Origin: Citrobacter sp. | GTDB lineage: Bacteria > Pseudomonadota > Gammaproteobacteria > Enterobacterales > Enterobacteriaceae | DNA length: 57,518 nt | Assembly (NCBI GenBank): GCA_019415335.1 | Contig: DXKH01000112.1 | Coordinates: 1 to 57,518, forward strand | Direction: 5' to 3' | In this document: in pieces, positions 10,701-18,275 of the stretch | How the letters are laid out: every line of letters starts with the position of its first letter | How positions within the stretch are numbered: position 1 is the stretch's first letter | The notes under the pieces: model-generated | What the model was told of the DNA's origin: nothing | The model's input: the letters and a program-made list of their open reading frames with translations, nothing else | Databases searched by the model: none | Program-made: the position numbers and the translations under genes

Positions 10701-10750
10701 AATTCTTTCACTGCGTTAGACAACCTGGCGGCAGTTTACCAAAAAACAAA

Positions 10751-10932
10751 GCCCCGCATAAGCGGGGCCGGGGGGATGACAAACCTTATCACAATACCGG
10801 ACAAGCAGAGATCACCCCATTAAAAACCAGGAAAATCAATTTATTGATTTTCGGCTGATAACAACAAAGAAGGAAAAACCACGTTTTTTCCTTCTTTGTC
10901 AGTAGTCTGAGCCCCGCATAAGCGGGGCCGGG
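10751..10932 (-). terminator. Hairpin cluster downstream of yccA
   Basis: On the transcript leaving yccA four perfect hairpins follow each other: a GC-rich hairpin (10911-10928), a 15-bp AT-rich hairpin (10864-10899), an 8-bp hairpin (10832-10851) and a second copy of the GC-rich hairpin (10751-10768) followed by TTTGTTTTTT. The GC hairpin and flank (gccccgcataagcggggc plus cggg) are exactly repeated, 160 bp apart. The distal copy with its T run is a convincing intrinsic terminator; the segment between could be released as a small RNA. Confidence 0.65.
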
Positions 10933-10950
10933 TGCCATGCTTTGTTGCCG

Positions 10951-11610
10951 TTAATCGCGACTGGCGAAGCCCAAAATGCTGAGCAGGCTGACAAAGATGT
11001 TGTACAGCGAAACGTAAAGGCTGACCGTTGCACGGATGTAGTTGGTCTCACCGCCACGGATGATGTTGCTGGTTTCAAACAGGATTGCGCCTGAAGAAAT
11101 CAGGATAAACACCGCGCTGATTGCCAGATGCAGTGCTGGCAGTTGCAGGAAGATGTTAGCAACCATGCCAATCAGTACCACCACGATACCAGCCATCAGC
11201 ATACCGCCGAGGAAGGACATGTCTTTACGAGTCGTCAGCACGTAGGCGGAGCAGCAGAAGAACACCAGCGCGGTACCGCCCAGCGCCATACCGATCACGT
11301 CGCCCATTCCTGCGGACAGGTAAGCGTTCAGGATCGGTCCAAGGATGTAACCGAGGAAGCCAGTGAAGGCAAACGCGGAAATAATGCCGCTTGGTTTGTT
11401 CGCCGTTTTATAGGTCAGGAACATCAACCCGTACATCCCCACCAGCGTCAGAATCAGACCTGGAGAAGGCAGCATTAGCACGGTGCTGGCGGTGGCGGTG
11501 ATCGCCGAAAACGCCAGCGTCAGGCTCAGCAGAAAATAGGTATTGCGCAGCACTTTGTGCGTGCTGAGTAGCGATGTACGGTCATGTGATGAACTAACAA
11601 TACGATCCAT
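10951..11610 (-). CDS. yccA: FtsH modulator YccA (Bax inhibitor-1 family)
   Basis: A 219-residue inner membrane protein with seven hydrophobic segments spread over nearly the whole length, for example [29 protein letters not shown] and [20 protein letters not shown]. It matches E. coli YccA. The family protein binds and is slowly degraded by FtsH and protects SecY. It is a single gene between serT and tusE. Confidence 0.95.
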   Translation of the reverse strand: MDRIVSSSHDRTSLLSTHKVLRNTYFLLSLTLAFSAITATASTVLMLPSPGLILTLVGMYGLMFLTYKTANKPSGIISAFAFTGFLGYILGPILNAYLSAGMGDVIGMALGGTALVFFCCSAYVLTTRKDMSFLGGMLMAGIVVVLIGMVANIFLQLPALHLAISAVFILISSGAILFETSNIIRGGETNYIRATVSLYVSLYNIFVSLLSILGFASRD

Positions 11611-11884
11611 GAGTCACTCTCTTATGACAGATGTAATTAATAATGGAGGATAATGAAAACACAGGCGCGCACACAGCGCTTTTACCCATCTTTACTCATT
11701 TGATCTAAATCAGGTTTCATCGCGGATTATGGGGAAGGGCTGATAAAGCGTGAGTATTGTGCTGAATTAATGGTCAATCTGTTGTTATTTCAGGCTATTA
11801 ACAGCATTTTGACTGTTTTTCAGGCAAACGAACACATTCGGGCTTTACACGGCGCATTGGGATGTTTATAGTGCGCCTCATTCC

Positions 11885-11972
11885 GGAAGTGTGGCCGAGC
11901 GGTTGAAGGCACCGGTCTTGAAAACCGGCGACCCGAAAGGGTTCCAGAGTTCGAATCTCTGCGCTTCCGCCA
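11885..11972 (+). tRNA. serT: tRNA-Ser, anticodon TGA (serT)
   Basis: An 88-base class II tRNA. The acceptor stem is GGAAGTG paired with CGCTTCC, followed by G and an encoded CCA. The anticodon arm is CCGGTC-TTGAAAA-CCGG with TGA; a long variable arm CGACCCGAAAGGGTTC and the T loop GTTCGAATC are present. It is intact and matches E. coli serT. The prophage is inserted in its 3' part, and the attachment core restores a full tRNA. Confidence 0.98.
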
Positions 11973-11999
11973 GATTAAACAAGGGGTTACCGAAAGGTA
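11912..11999 (+). repeat. attL core
   Basis: 88 bp identical to 54128-54215. It starts inside the anticodon stem of serT (CCGGTCTTG) and runs through the tRNA 3' end and into the downstream hairpin; similarity continues with two mismatches to about 12013, so the tRNA terminator is also duplicated. The integrase gene begins 78 bp inward, the usual arrangement. Confidence 0.93.
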
Positions 12000-12076
12000 G
12001 CCCCTTTGTTTTTGAGGCGAAGAATAAAAAAAGAATATTCTCGGAGAATATCCCATCCCTCCATAAGCATAAAAAT

Positions 12077-13096
12077 TCACTTTTCCCCAATAACCGGACG
12101 ATCCAGCGTCGGGCTGATTTGTACCTTCCTGTCGTAGATAAGCACCTGACTTTCTGTTTTGTGACCGCTAAAAATCTGCTTATCCCTGCTACTCCCCTCA
12201 AAATCTGAAATGGCTTTTGCCTTGATATCGTGAAACGTGTAATCCAGTTGTCGGCCCAGTTCGCTTTGTGCGGCACGTACGGCCTTTAGCCAGCGGTTAT
12301 TGAATGTCTTGCGGATGAACTGACCACGATCGTTGTTATAGATAACCAGTGCGTCAGGTGAGAGCCTCGGGCATTCTGTCTGTGCCGTTTCCAGCGCCTG
12401 CCGAAGGCGGGGCGTCCACACCTTAATTTGCTTTTTCCCTGTCTTACCCTGCTGGATAAAAATCCCCTTGTCAGATATCTGCATCCAGCGCAGAGCGAGT
12501 ACATCAGCTTGCCGGGCTGCGCACAGGTACGATATTTCCATTGCTGCCCTGACGACGTGATCTGCATGTTTATAAATCGCCAGGTAGTCTTCGTCAGTGA
12601 TGTATTGCTCGCGGGCCTTGAGAGAGAATTTACTGACGCCGGCGCACGGGTTTCCCTTAACGTAACCGCGTTCGTATCCCCAGCGGTAAACACGCGACAT
12701 ACTGCTCATTTCCTGGTTAGCCTGATTTTTACTTTGAAGGCCACGACGATCCATAAACTGACGAACGTCTTCCGGTTTGATTAAGTCAGCTTTAACTTTA
12801 CCGAATACGGCAAGTAGTTTTTTCTGATGTTGCAGGTAATCCCGCTGGGTTCGTATTGCAAGATCGGTGTAGTAGGCGCTTTTTAGAAACATCTTCCAGA
12901 GCTTTTCGAACGTCATCACATCTGAATAATTGCGTCGTTCTTCCTCGTACCGTTTCCATAACGCTGACATGGTGAGGGTGATTGGTCCAAGCGTCACGGT
13001 TTCCCGCGAGGTGGGTTTGTAGTAGTAACGCGTTCTGGTTTTTGATACGCGCGGGGGTAGCCTGTTATCACCCGGATCCTTTCTTCTGCGCCCCAT
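12077..13096 (-). CDS. Tyrosine-type phage integrase
   Basis: A 339-residue tyrosine recombinase pointing toward attL. The N-terminal arm-binding part begins [17 protein letters not shown]; a SAM-like core-binding domain spans about 60-160. Catalytic motifs: Arg in [29 protein letters not shown] and the nucleophile Tyr in LIYDRK. The second motif has Lys where most relatives have Arg (HxxR). It catalyses integration and excision at serT. The start ATG directly follows the DUF4224 stop (TAAATG). Confidence 0.95.
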   Translation of the reverse strand: MGRRRKDPGDNRLPPRVSKTRTRYYYKPTSRETVTLGPITLTMSALWKRYEEERRNYSDVMTFEKLWKMFLKSAYYTDLAIRTQRDYLQHQKKLLAVFGKVKADLIKPEDVRQFMDRRGLQSKNQANQEMSSMSRVYRWGYERGYVKGNPCAGVSKFSLKAREQYITDEDYLAIYKHADHVVRAAMEISYLCAARQADVLALRWMQISDKGIFIQQGKTGKKQIKVWTPRLRQALETAQTECPRLSPDALVIYNNDRGQFIRKTFNNRWLKAVRAAQSELGRQLDYTFHDIKAKAISDFEGSSRDKQIFSGHKTESQVLIYDRKVQISPTLDRPVIGEK

Positions 13097-13321
13097 TTAA
13101 ATAGCTCCAAAATCGGGTTTCTCTTCTGTACTGGTCTGCACGGCGATCTGTCCGTTCAGTACAGCGTTGATATGTGTCCAGGTAACCATCGGGCGCCCTT
13201 CCCGGTCGGGAATGTACGAAACGCCGCCACGGTCCAGTATTTCCCGTTGTTTGGATGGTTTCTGATAGCCGGTAAACTCAATCAGTTCAGCGTCTGTTAG
13301 CAGATCGTTTTCTCTGGTCAT
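13097..13321 (-). CDS. DUF4224 protein, possible excisionase
   Basis: A 74-residue protein with the DUF4224 pattern LLTDAELIEFTGYQKPSKQ and RGGVSYIPDREGRPMVTW, a short helix-turn-helix-like unit common next to phage integrases. Its stop abuts the integrase start. Position suggests a role in excision or integrase control (inference). The leader GAGGAAAGACCAAC precedes the ATG, the same initiation element used by several other genes of this phage. Confidence 0.8.
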   Translation of the reverse strand: MTRENDLLTDAELIEFTGYQKPSKQREILDRGGVSYIPDREGRPMVTWTHINAVLNGQIAVQTSTEEKPDFGAI

Positions 13322-13484
13322 GTTGGTCTTTCCTCATCATCCGGTACACAGCGTCGTCAGCATCACTGCAGGCGCGTTCGATGTCGGACTGGGTCAGTGT
13401 CTTCTTTCGTACGCTTGCCGATAACCGGCCAATCTTTATATCGAAATCTGTGAGCAGAGTAGCTCCGGGTTGCCATCGCAGCAT
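13287..13484 (-). CDS. Small phage protein, unknown
   Basis: A 65-residue protein starting MLRWQPGATLLTDFDIKIGR. The ATG at 13484 is chosen over an upstream start because AGGAGG lies five bases before it. The C-terminal half is charged (MMRKDQHDQRKRSANRR) and overlaps the DUF4224 start by 35 bases in another frame. I do not recognise the family. It is part of the minus-strand left-arm operon. Confidence 0.65.
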   Translation of the reverse strand: MLRWQPGATLLTDFDIKIGRLSASVRKKTLTQSDIERACSDADDAVYRMMRKDQHDQRKRSANRR

Positions 13485-13533
13485 TGCGACCTCCTGTGAA
13501 TAGTGAGGCCGCAATGCTAGCGGTAGCGGGGTT

Positions 13534-13716
13534 TTATTTCTGATTACGCTTAATCAGGTTTGCAGGGAGGAATGCGCCTTTCTCACGCGTAACCTTCACG
13601 TTTTTCGGCAGATGCATACCCAGTTCACAACGGCTGCGGGCTTCAATAATGCCGTTACTACCGTCAGGGAAAACGACATGTACTGCATCGCCACGTTTGA
13701 GGGATAGTTTCAGCAT
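13534..13716 (-). CDS. CsrA-like RNA-binding protein
   Basis: A 60-residue protein that aligns without gaps to the translational regulator CsrA over 46 residues: M1, L2, L4, G9, acidic 10, G33, P37, K38, V40, V42, R44 and E45 are shared, the key stretch being ELGMHLPKNVKVTREK. In CsrA, Leu4 and Arg44 make the RNA-binding surface for GGA loops. Length matches CsrA (61). The gene follows the Gp157 gene by two bases and is probably translationally coupled. If functional it would bind host or phage mRNAs (inference). Confidence 0.7.
   Translation of the reverse strand: MLKLSLKRGDAVHVVFPDGSNGIIEARSRCELGMHLPKNVKVTREKGAFLPANLIKRNQK
13540..13557. repeat. 18-bp palindrome, copy 1
   Basis: ctgattacgcttaatcag, a 7-bp inverted repeat around four bases, is the exact reverse complement of the copy at 18231-18248. 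This copy covers the last codons of the CsrA-like gene. Possible operator or RNA hairpin. Confidence 0.6.
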
Positions 13717-13718
13717 AG

Positions 13719-14273
13719 TTAGCGCACCTGCAATGAACGTTCGCCGATCTCAAGATGAGCGCCCGGTACGGGCATTAACAGTTCGGCAGGAACTTCGCCA
13801 CCATCAGCGGTGATTTGCGCTGCGGCAGCTTCTGCAGCCTCTATTGCCTCTTTGATGGCTTTTTTGTCCGGGGCGATAATCGTCTGAACATTTACCAGAT
13901 CATCAGGCAGTAGCTTTTCGTTATCGATCACAACGCTGATGCTACCTTTACGGGCAGTAAAAGTGTTTTTAGGTGTCTTGAGCTTATCCAGATTCGCGGC
14001 CATAAGGCACGACAGAATATATTTCCGCAGAGTTTTATCTTTATTTTCGAAAGACTTTTTGCGCTCCGCCAGGCGCTTCATTTCCTCATCACAGGTTTTG
14101 GCATGTCCGAGATTATTGCGGGCTATTACCATGATGGCATCCAGCTTATCCGCCAGTTCTCCTTCAATGCCTTCCAGAGTATCGGCGATCATTTCCGGAG
14201 TCAGTTCATCAGAGCTTTCCAGCAATTGCAGCAGGTTGGTATAGTCGGCAGCTAACGCGATTGCAGTAGTCAT
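13719..14273 (-). CDS. Siphovirus Gp157-family protein
   Basis: A 184-residue protein with the Gp157 pattern: a helical N-terminal half (LESSDELTPEMIADTLEGIE and DEEMKRLAERKKSFENKDKT, probably coiled coil), then KTPKNTFTARKGSISVVIDN and an Ala-rich helix. Family members often sit next to phage annealing proteins, as here, where its start overlaps the stop of the large recombination gene by one base. Function in recombination or phage resistance has been suggested for the family but is not settled. Confidence 0.8.
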   Translation of the reverse strand: MTTAIALAADYTNLLQLLESSDELTPEMIADTLEGIEGELADKLDAIMVIARNNLGHAKTCDEEMKRLAERKKSFENKDKTLRKYILSCLMAANLDKLKTPKNTFTARKGSISVVIDNEKLLPDDLVNVQTIIAPDKKAIKEAIEAAEAAAAQITADGGEVPAELLMPVPGAHLEIGERSLQVR

Positions 14274-16543
14274 TATGCTTTCTCCTGTACTTTTTTCAGT
14301 TCGGCGATACGTCCATCTTTGATAGTTGTCAGGCGACGCAGACGCCCACCTAAGTAACGGGCATGCTGTGTGTCACCTTTCGCCTCTGCATCCTTGCGAT
14401 GCACCTCCGCTTCGCGAGCAATCGAAGAATAGACCTTGTTGATCTCGTGCTCTGATACAGCAGATGCAATGGTGTTAGCGACTCGGGTCAGTTTGTCGTC
14501 CAGTTCCTGACGTACGCGGGCTGCATCCTCGGCGTTTTCGCTGGCATTTTTGAGCGCGAATTCTGCTTTATTTTTCTGGCGATATTCCGGGTTATCGTAC
14601 AGTCCCATGAAAATGTCAGCGCAGAAACCAAGTGCAGACAGCGCTTTTTTGGTTGCGTCAGTCAGTGATTTTTTTGTCGCTTCACCATCGCAGATAGGGC
14701 CGTATTTACTGCCGTAGATATACGGGGTACACCCGAATGAAATCTCTTCACCGCGCGCACCATTCCGGATGTACCAAAGTCTGATTTTGATAACGTGGTG
14801 TTTCTCTGTCAGGATGCCGCCTACACCGTCGGGGATAAACTCCCATGTATTGTTACCGTCAGTCCCTTTGACTGTGCGAGTAATTGGCGCGCCATCGTCA
14901 AAGCGTTCCTCCAGAATATCGACACCCCAGCCGATACCTTTCGGACCAAATTCGCGGGTGGCGATCATGGTCATGTAGGTGCCATTGATTGAGGTTCCAC
15001 CGCCATTCACAGAGAACGCAGTAGTAAAACGCTCATCCGTTTTGAAGACCTCTTTCCACAATTCCAGGTTGTCGCGTTCAGTAGACTGCATTTCGTTGAT
15101 GCTCTGAACCAGTTCAGATGCCTGCGGGAGCTGCTCTTCACGTTTAACGCGCTCGACAAGTTGATCCGCATCCTGAACGAGAGTTTTTACTTTATCGCTC
15201 AGCTTTTCTTCCTGCTGGTCAGTTTCGTCATGGTTCGTTGCATAAACGCCGTAACCCATACTATTCAACGTTTCACGGGCCTGTGTTGCCTGGTCTTCTG
15301 TAACAGTTCCTTGTTCGGTCACTTCCTGTTTTTCACCTTCATTTGAGGCGGTTTCAGGTAGCAGATTATCAACAGAGAACATTCCATTTCCGAGGTTTGA
15401 TACCTGCGGTTGGGTATCGGTTTTAACCCATTTCGGATCGTTAGGGTCGCTGATACCTTCTACGTACTCGCCGCGCTCTGCCGCAAGCAGTTTGCCGGTT
15501 CTATCCGCATCAGTATCAGCACACTCGAACTGACCATTTTCAGCCAGCCAGGAATCAATATGGCGCCGCAGTGACTCAGGGAAATGGTATGTATCTTTAG
15601 CAGGTGCATCCTGAATAACGCCAAAAACACTAGGGCGGTCATAGTTTAGGATCTGCACTGTTGTACGTAGTGCCGCTGACCAGCGTTTGAAATCTTCGCG
15701 GTCTTCTTCAATGATGTGTTCAGCAGCACGTAGCGCGCGAACTGATACTGTTTCTGTGAAATTAATCGGGAGAAGGGCGAGGGCAATTTCCTGATCCAGT
15801 GTGGCATAAGAATGCTTATATCCGCGCTGTGGTGCTACTTTGTTACTGCTATTGTTGACACCATCATTATCCAATGCGGTATTTTCCGGCAGCATTTCTT
15901 CACGCTTACTAGGATTCTCCATCCAGCGTTTAATGAACTGTGAAATTGCTGCCTTACCCGGTGTCTGGCCTTCAAATTTAGCGAAGATGGCCTGAATCAG
16001 ATTGTTTAACCCCTCAACATTCATGTGACGAACGGGTTCGTTATTTTCCAGAGCATGAAGAATATTAGAATTCAGCCGATCGTCATCATCAAACGGCTCG
16101 TGGCTATTTTCCAGATTATCGAGATAATCCAGCACCTGAGAGTACAGTACACCGTCAATGGGGGAATCACTGAACATAAGAACGGCAATGAAGCGTTCAC
16201 GAGCTGGCAGCTTCGTCAGATCGATTATCTCGTCGTTGGCTGGCAAATTTGGAGTACTGGTGTCTGAATCGTTGGCGATCCACTTTTCCCCGTCGAATGT
16301 GTTCGCCTGAGCAAATTGCTCATCAAATTTTCCGACGTCCGGACGAGGCTGGTCCTCTGAGTCTTCCCAGATTTTAGGTTTAAAATAGTTGTCGCCATTT
16401 GCGGGATAGTGCTCCCAGAGTTTGCCGATGATGATACTTTCAGCGACTTTTTTATTTGGCGCTTCGATGCTGATTGCCAATGCAACAGCACCATCCTTGA
16501 TAGCCGATTTCTTCGGCTCGAACAGACAGTTGTAAATTGTCAC
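14273..16543 (-). CDS. RecE-like/Rad52-type annealing fusion protein
   Basis: A 756-residue protein. Residues about 80-390 resemble the non-nuclease N-terminal part of RecE (exonuclease VIII) from the Rac prophage; the clearest match is KLLAAERGEYVEGISDPNDP near residue 360. No RecE nuclease domain follows. Instead residues about 500-660 look like a Rad52/Sak (DUF1071-type) single-strand annealing domain: INGTYMTMIATREFGPKGIG, KYGPICDGEATKKSLTDATK and ALSALGFCADIFMGLYDNPE. A helical tail follows. It starts at GTG after GAGGAAAGACCAA. Likely job: homologous annealing of phage DNA. Confidence 0.75.
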   Translation of the reverse strand: MTIYNCLFEPKKSAIKDGAVALAISIEAPNKKVAESIIIGKLWEHYPANGDNYFKPKIWEDSEDQPRPDVGKFDEQFAQANTFDGEKWIANDSDTSTPNLPANDEIIDLTKLPARERFIAVLMFSDSPIDGVLYSQVLDYLDNLENSHEPFDDDDRLNSNILHALENNEPVRHMNVEGLNNLIQAIFAKFEGQTPGKAAISQFIKRWMENPSKREEMLPENTALDNDGVNNSSNKVAPQRGYKHSYATLDQEIALALLPINFTETVSVRALRAAEHIIEEDREDFKRWSAALRTTVQILNYDRPSVFGVIQDAPAKDTYHFPESLRRHIDSWLAENGQFECADTDADRTGKLLAAERGEYVEGISDPNDPKWVKTDTQPQVSNLGNGMFSVDNLLPETASNEGEKQEVTEQGTVTEDQATQARETLNSMGYGVYATNHDETDQQEEKLSDKVKTLVQDADQLVERVKREEQLPQASELVQSINEMQSTERDNLELWKEVFKTDERFTTAFSVNGGGTSINGTYMTMIATREFGPKGIGWGVDILEERFDDGAPITRTVKGTDGNNTWEFIPDGVGGILTEKHHVIKIRLWYIRNGARGEEISFGCTPYIYGSKYGPICDGEATKKSLTDATKKALSALGFCADIFMGLYDNPEYRQKNKAEFALKNASENAEDAARVRQELDDKLTRVANTIASAVSEHEINKVYSSIAREAEVHRKDAEAKGDTQHARYLGGRLRRLTTIKDGRIAELKKVQEKA

Positions 16544-16589
16544 TTGGTCTTTCCTCTTTGGTTACTGGCGCTGGTCTGGCGCCGGTTGA

Positions 16590-16913
16590 TCAAAATGGGA
16601 TGTCGTTTTCCTGAACAGGGGAGTGATCAATGCACAGCAGTTGCTGTATTTTGTCGTCAACCTGGGCTATCTGACTTTGTGCCAAAGTTGCGATTTTCTC
16701 TTTCTGGTCACGCAGCTGGTCGACCTGCAGAGCAATAATGTCGAATGGCTCTGGTTGGTTTACGTCGATGGAGATATTGCGCGTTTCCAGCAAGACATAT
16801 TGATCTGGAAAAGAGCGTGACATGTCACAGGTGGCGACAATGATTTTTTCCTTAGAAAAAGTGTTGGCGTTGTAATGGATGTACAGCTTTACAGGGATGG
16901 TAAGCGCTTCCAT
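16590..16913 (-). CDS. Phage protein, unknown
   Basis: A 107-residue protein with AAGGAG upstream of its ATG. The N-terminal half has beta-strand character (TIPVKLYIHYNANTF, KIIVATCDMS, YVLLETRNISIDV); the second half is a Gln/Lys-rich helix (LQVDQLRDQKEKIATLAQSQ) likely to coil. I do not recognise the family. It is the first solid gene of the minus-strand left-arm operon, downstream of the repressor. Confidence 0.7.
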   Translation of the reverse strand: MEALTIPVKLYIHYNANTFSKEKIIVATCDMSRSFPDQYVLLETRNISIDVNQPEPFDIIALQVDQLRDQKEKIATLAQSQIAQVDDKIQQLLCIDHSPVQENDIPF

Positions 16914-16935
16914 AGCGGCTCCTTGTTAGTTATAC

Positions 16936-17067
16936 TCAGAGCTGACTGTCAGCTCCTTCGGGAGAGATGGTCTTTCCTCTGTCACAAGCTTGGTCGCTTG
17001 TGACAAATCCGAATGGTTTGGTCACCGTTCGGGGTAACTGGCCCGCCTTATGCGGGCCTTTTGCCAT
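16936..17067 (-). CDS. Possible 43-residue peptide
   Basis: An ATG-initiated frame of 43 codons, starting MAKGPHKAGQLPRTVTKPFG, basic overall. It covers the 9-bp inverted repeat and one GGAAAGACC copy. The nearest GGGAAAG is about 15 bases upstream of the ATG, a poor distance. Coding status is doubtful. Confidence 0.3.
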   Translation of the reverse strand: MAKGPHKAGQLPRTVTKPFGFVTSDQACDRGKTISPEGADSQL

Positions 17068-17263
17068 CTAAAGGGTGCCGGTCTTTCCCGGCAGTCAGGC
17101 TGGTTAAGCCATCAGGTCTTTCCTCTTCCGGTCTTCCCCGGCGCCAGAGTTGGTCATACTCGTTTTACGCTGGTCAGGTGTTGTACTTCCTCCGGTCTTT
17201 CCCTGGTGTCACGTTGCGGGTTTGGCCTCTCCGTTTGGGGACTCAGTCACAACGGTAAAATCG

Positions 17264-17332
17264 TCACTGTGTGAAAAAAGGTGCCCACCGTGGTGGCTGG
17301 GCAAAGACTACACACAGCAATTTTGGATTCAT
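17264..17332 (-). CDS. Possible 22-residue peptide
   Basis: An ORF encoding MNPKLLCVVFAQPPRWAPFF plus two residues, preceded by GCGGGAAAGACCGCA, one of the iterated initiation-like elements of this region. The middle is hydrophobic with Pro-Pro-Arg-Trp. It could be a leader peptide or a small phage effector; too short to assign by composition. Confidence 0.4.
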   Translation of the reverse strand: MNPKLLCVVFAQPPRWAPFFTQ

Positions 17333-17549
17333 TGCGGTCTTTCCCGCATGTCATTGTACTGGCGGCGACCCGCGAATTCGTTGCCTGTCTTTCCAGACTG
17401 TCAGAACGTTTTTCTGAACAACTGCCGCGTGGTTAGTGCGTCGTTGATGAAATGTAATTTAGATAAATCTAACTATATGATCAACATAAAAATTAGAAAA
17501 AACGAACAAAAAGGACGTGATAAACACTATTCTATTGATATAAAAGGAA

Positions 17550-17936
17550 TTATTTTTGTTTTCTGGCTTGCAGCAATTCTTCAAATAAACGATTAAAACC
17601 ATCTACTTTTTCGCGAAGTTCATTCAAATGCCGCTCTTTTTCTGACTCAGGCAGGGCAGAAAAGAGGGAAAGGAGTTCTATTTCACGTTCATCTAGTGCT
17701 GGTGGGGTATCGACTGGGTCGCCAGGTGTCGCGGATTCGTCACCATAAAGTATCCATGTAGGGCTACATTGAAGGGCATTACTTAATGCGAAAAGATTTT
17801 TCCCTCCTGGTTCACTGTCACCGGTTTCCCACTGAGAGATAGTGACGTGCGCGACTTTTACCAGCTTCGCGAGTGCGCGCTGTGTCAGCTTAAGATCTTT
17901 TCGACGCGCTCTGATGCGCTCACCGGGCATTGTCAT
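17550..17936 (-). CDS. DicA-like phage repressor
   Basis: A 128-residue repressor closely resembling DicA of the Qin prophage. It has a helix-turn-helix domain at residues 5-65 (GERIRARRKDLKLTQRALAK, ISQWETGDSEP, NALQCSPTWILYGD) and a helical C-terminus ending FNRLFEELLQARKQK. There is no S24 peptidase domain with Ser-Lys dyad, so RecA-stimulated self-cleavage is not expected. The likely promoter -10 (TAGAAT at 17951-17946, minus strand) is nine bases from the start, so the mRNA may be leaderless, as for lambda cI from PRM. Confidence 0.9.
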   Translation of the reverse strand: MTMPGERIRARRKDLKLTQRALAKLVKVAHVTISQWETGDSEPGGKNLFALSNALQCSPTWILYGDESATPGDPVDTPPALDEREIELLSLFSALPESEKERHLNELREKVDGFNRLFEELLQARKQK

Positions 17937-18016
17937 AGTTAGATAATTCTAAATTTCCTTGACTTCGTTATCTCGAACACCTAATTTGTTAGAAAAAACT
18001 AACACCAGGAGGTTTT
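17937..18016. promoter_or_regulatory. Divergent promoters and repressor operators
   Basis: Between repressor and Cro-like gene. A perfect palindrome TGTTAG-N6-CTAACA lies at 17987-18004, and an imperfect one, AGTTAG-N6-CTAAAT, at 17937-17954. Rightward promoter: TTGACT (17959-17964), 17 bp, TAATTT (17982-17987). Leftward -10: TAGAAT overlapping the second palindrome. AGGAGG precedes the Cro-like start. Repressor binding to the first would block rightward early transcription, binding to the second would autoregulate. Confidence 0.75.
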
Positions 18017-18211
18017 ATGTTAACAACAGATGCAATCAAATATTTTGGAACTAAGCGAAAACTCGCTGAAGCTGCGGGGGTTAAGGCTCCTACAGTCTAT
18101 GCGTGGGGGCGTCTGGTACCTGAAGGTAAAGCGGCCCGTTTATCGCTGATAACTGGTGGTGAACTGGTTTATGACCCGCAGGCCTACCAGATGCCAGCAA
18201 AATCAGCTTAA
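18017..18211 (+). CDS. DicC/Cro-like regulator
   Basis: A 64-residue YdaS/Cro-type helix-turn-helix protein. It resembles DicC: TDAIKYFGTKRKLAEAAGVK, then VYAWGRLVPEGKAARLSLIT and GGELVYDPQAYQ. It is divergent from the repressor and is the first gene of the rightward early transcript, so it most likely represses repressor synthesis and early genes. An AGGAGG lies five bases before the ATG. Confidence 0.9.
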   Translation: MLTTDAIKYFGTKRKLAEAAGVKAPTVYAWGRLVPEGKAARLSLITGGELVYDPQAYQMPAKSA

Positions 18212-18230
18212 CAAGAGGCGTATTTAAAAT

Positions 18231-18248
18231 CTGATTAAGCGTAATCAG
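18231..18248. repeat. 18-bp palindrome, copy 2
   Basis: ctgattaagcgtaatcag lies between the Cro-like and YdaT-like genes, the position of tR1/nut signals in lambda. It is the exact reverse complement of 13540-13557. Confidence 0.6.
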
Positions 18249-18275
18249 GTTTTCAGCGACAGGAGACGCGAACGA

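Larger units (their letters stand above)
16914..17549 (-). other. Leader region with iterated GGAAAGACC elements
   Basis: This 636-bp stretch between the repressor stop and the next gene holds no long ORF. On the minus strand the 9-mer GGAAAGACC, or a one-base variant, recurs seven times (plus-strand GGTCTTTCC at 16969, 17080, 17115, 17130, 17194, 17336, 17386). Several copies are flanked as CCGG...CCGG. The same 9-mer forms the ribosome-binding leader of four genes in this phage. There is also a perfect 9-bp stem, GTCACAAGC/GCTTGTGAC, at 16981-17004. Short peptides (17-43 codons) are possible. Confidence 0.6.

Noticed and set aside
17013..17596. Plus-strand ORFs of 74-148 codons in the leader region
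   Set aside because: They start without ribosome sites, run against the operon and owe their length to the repeated GGTCTTTCC elements.
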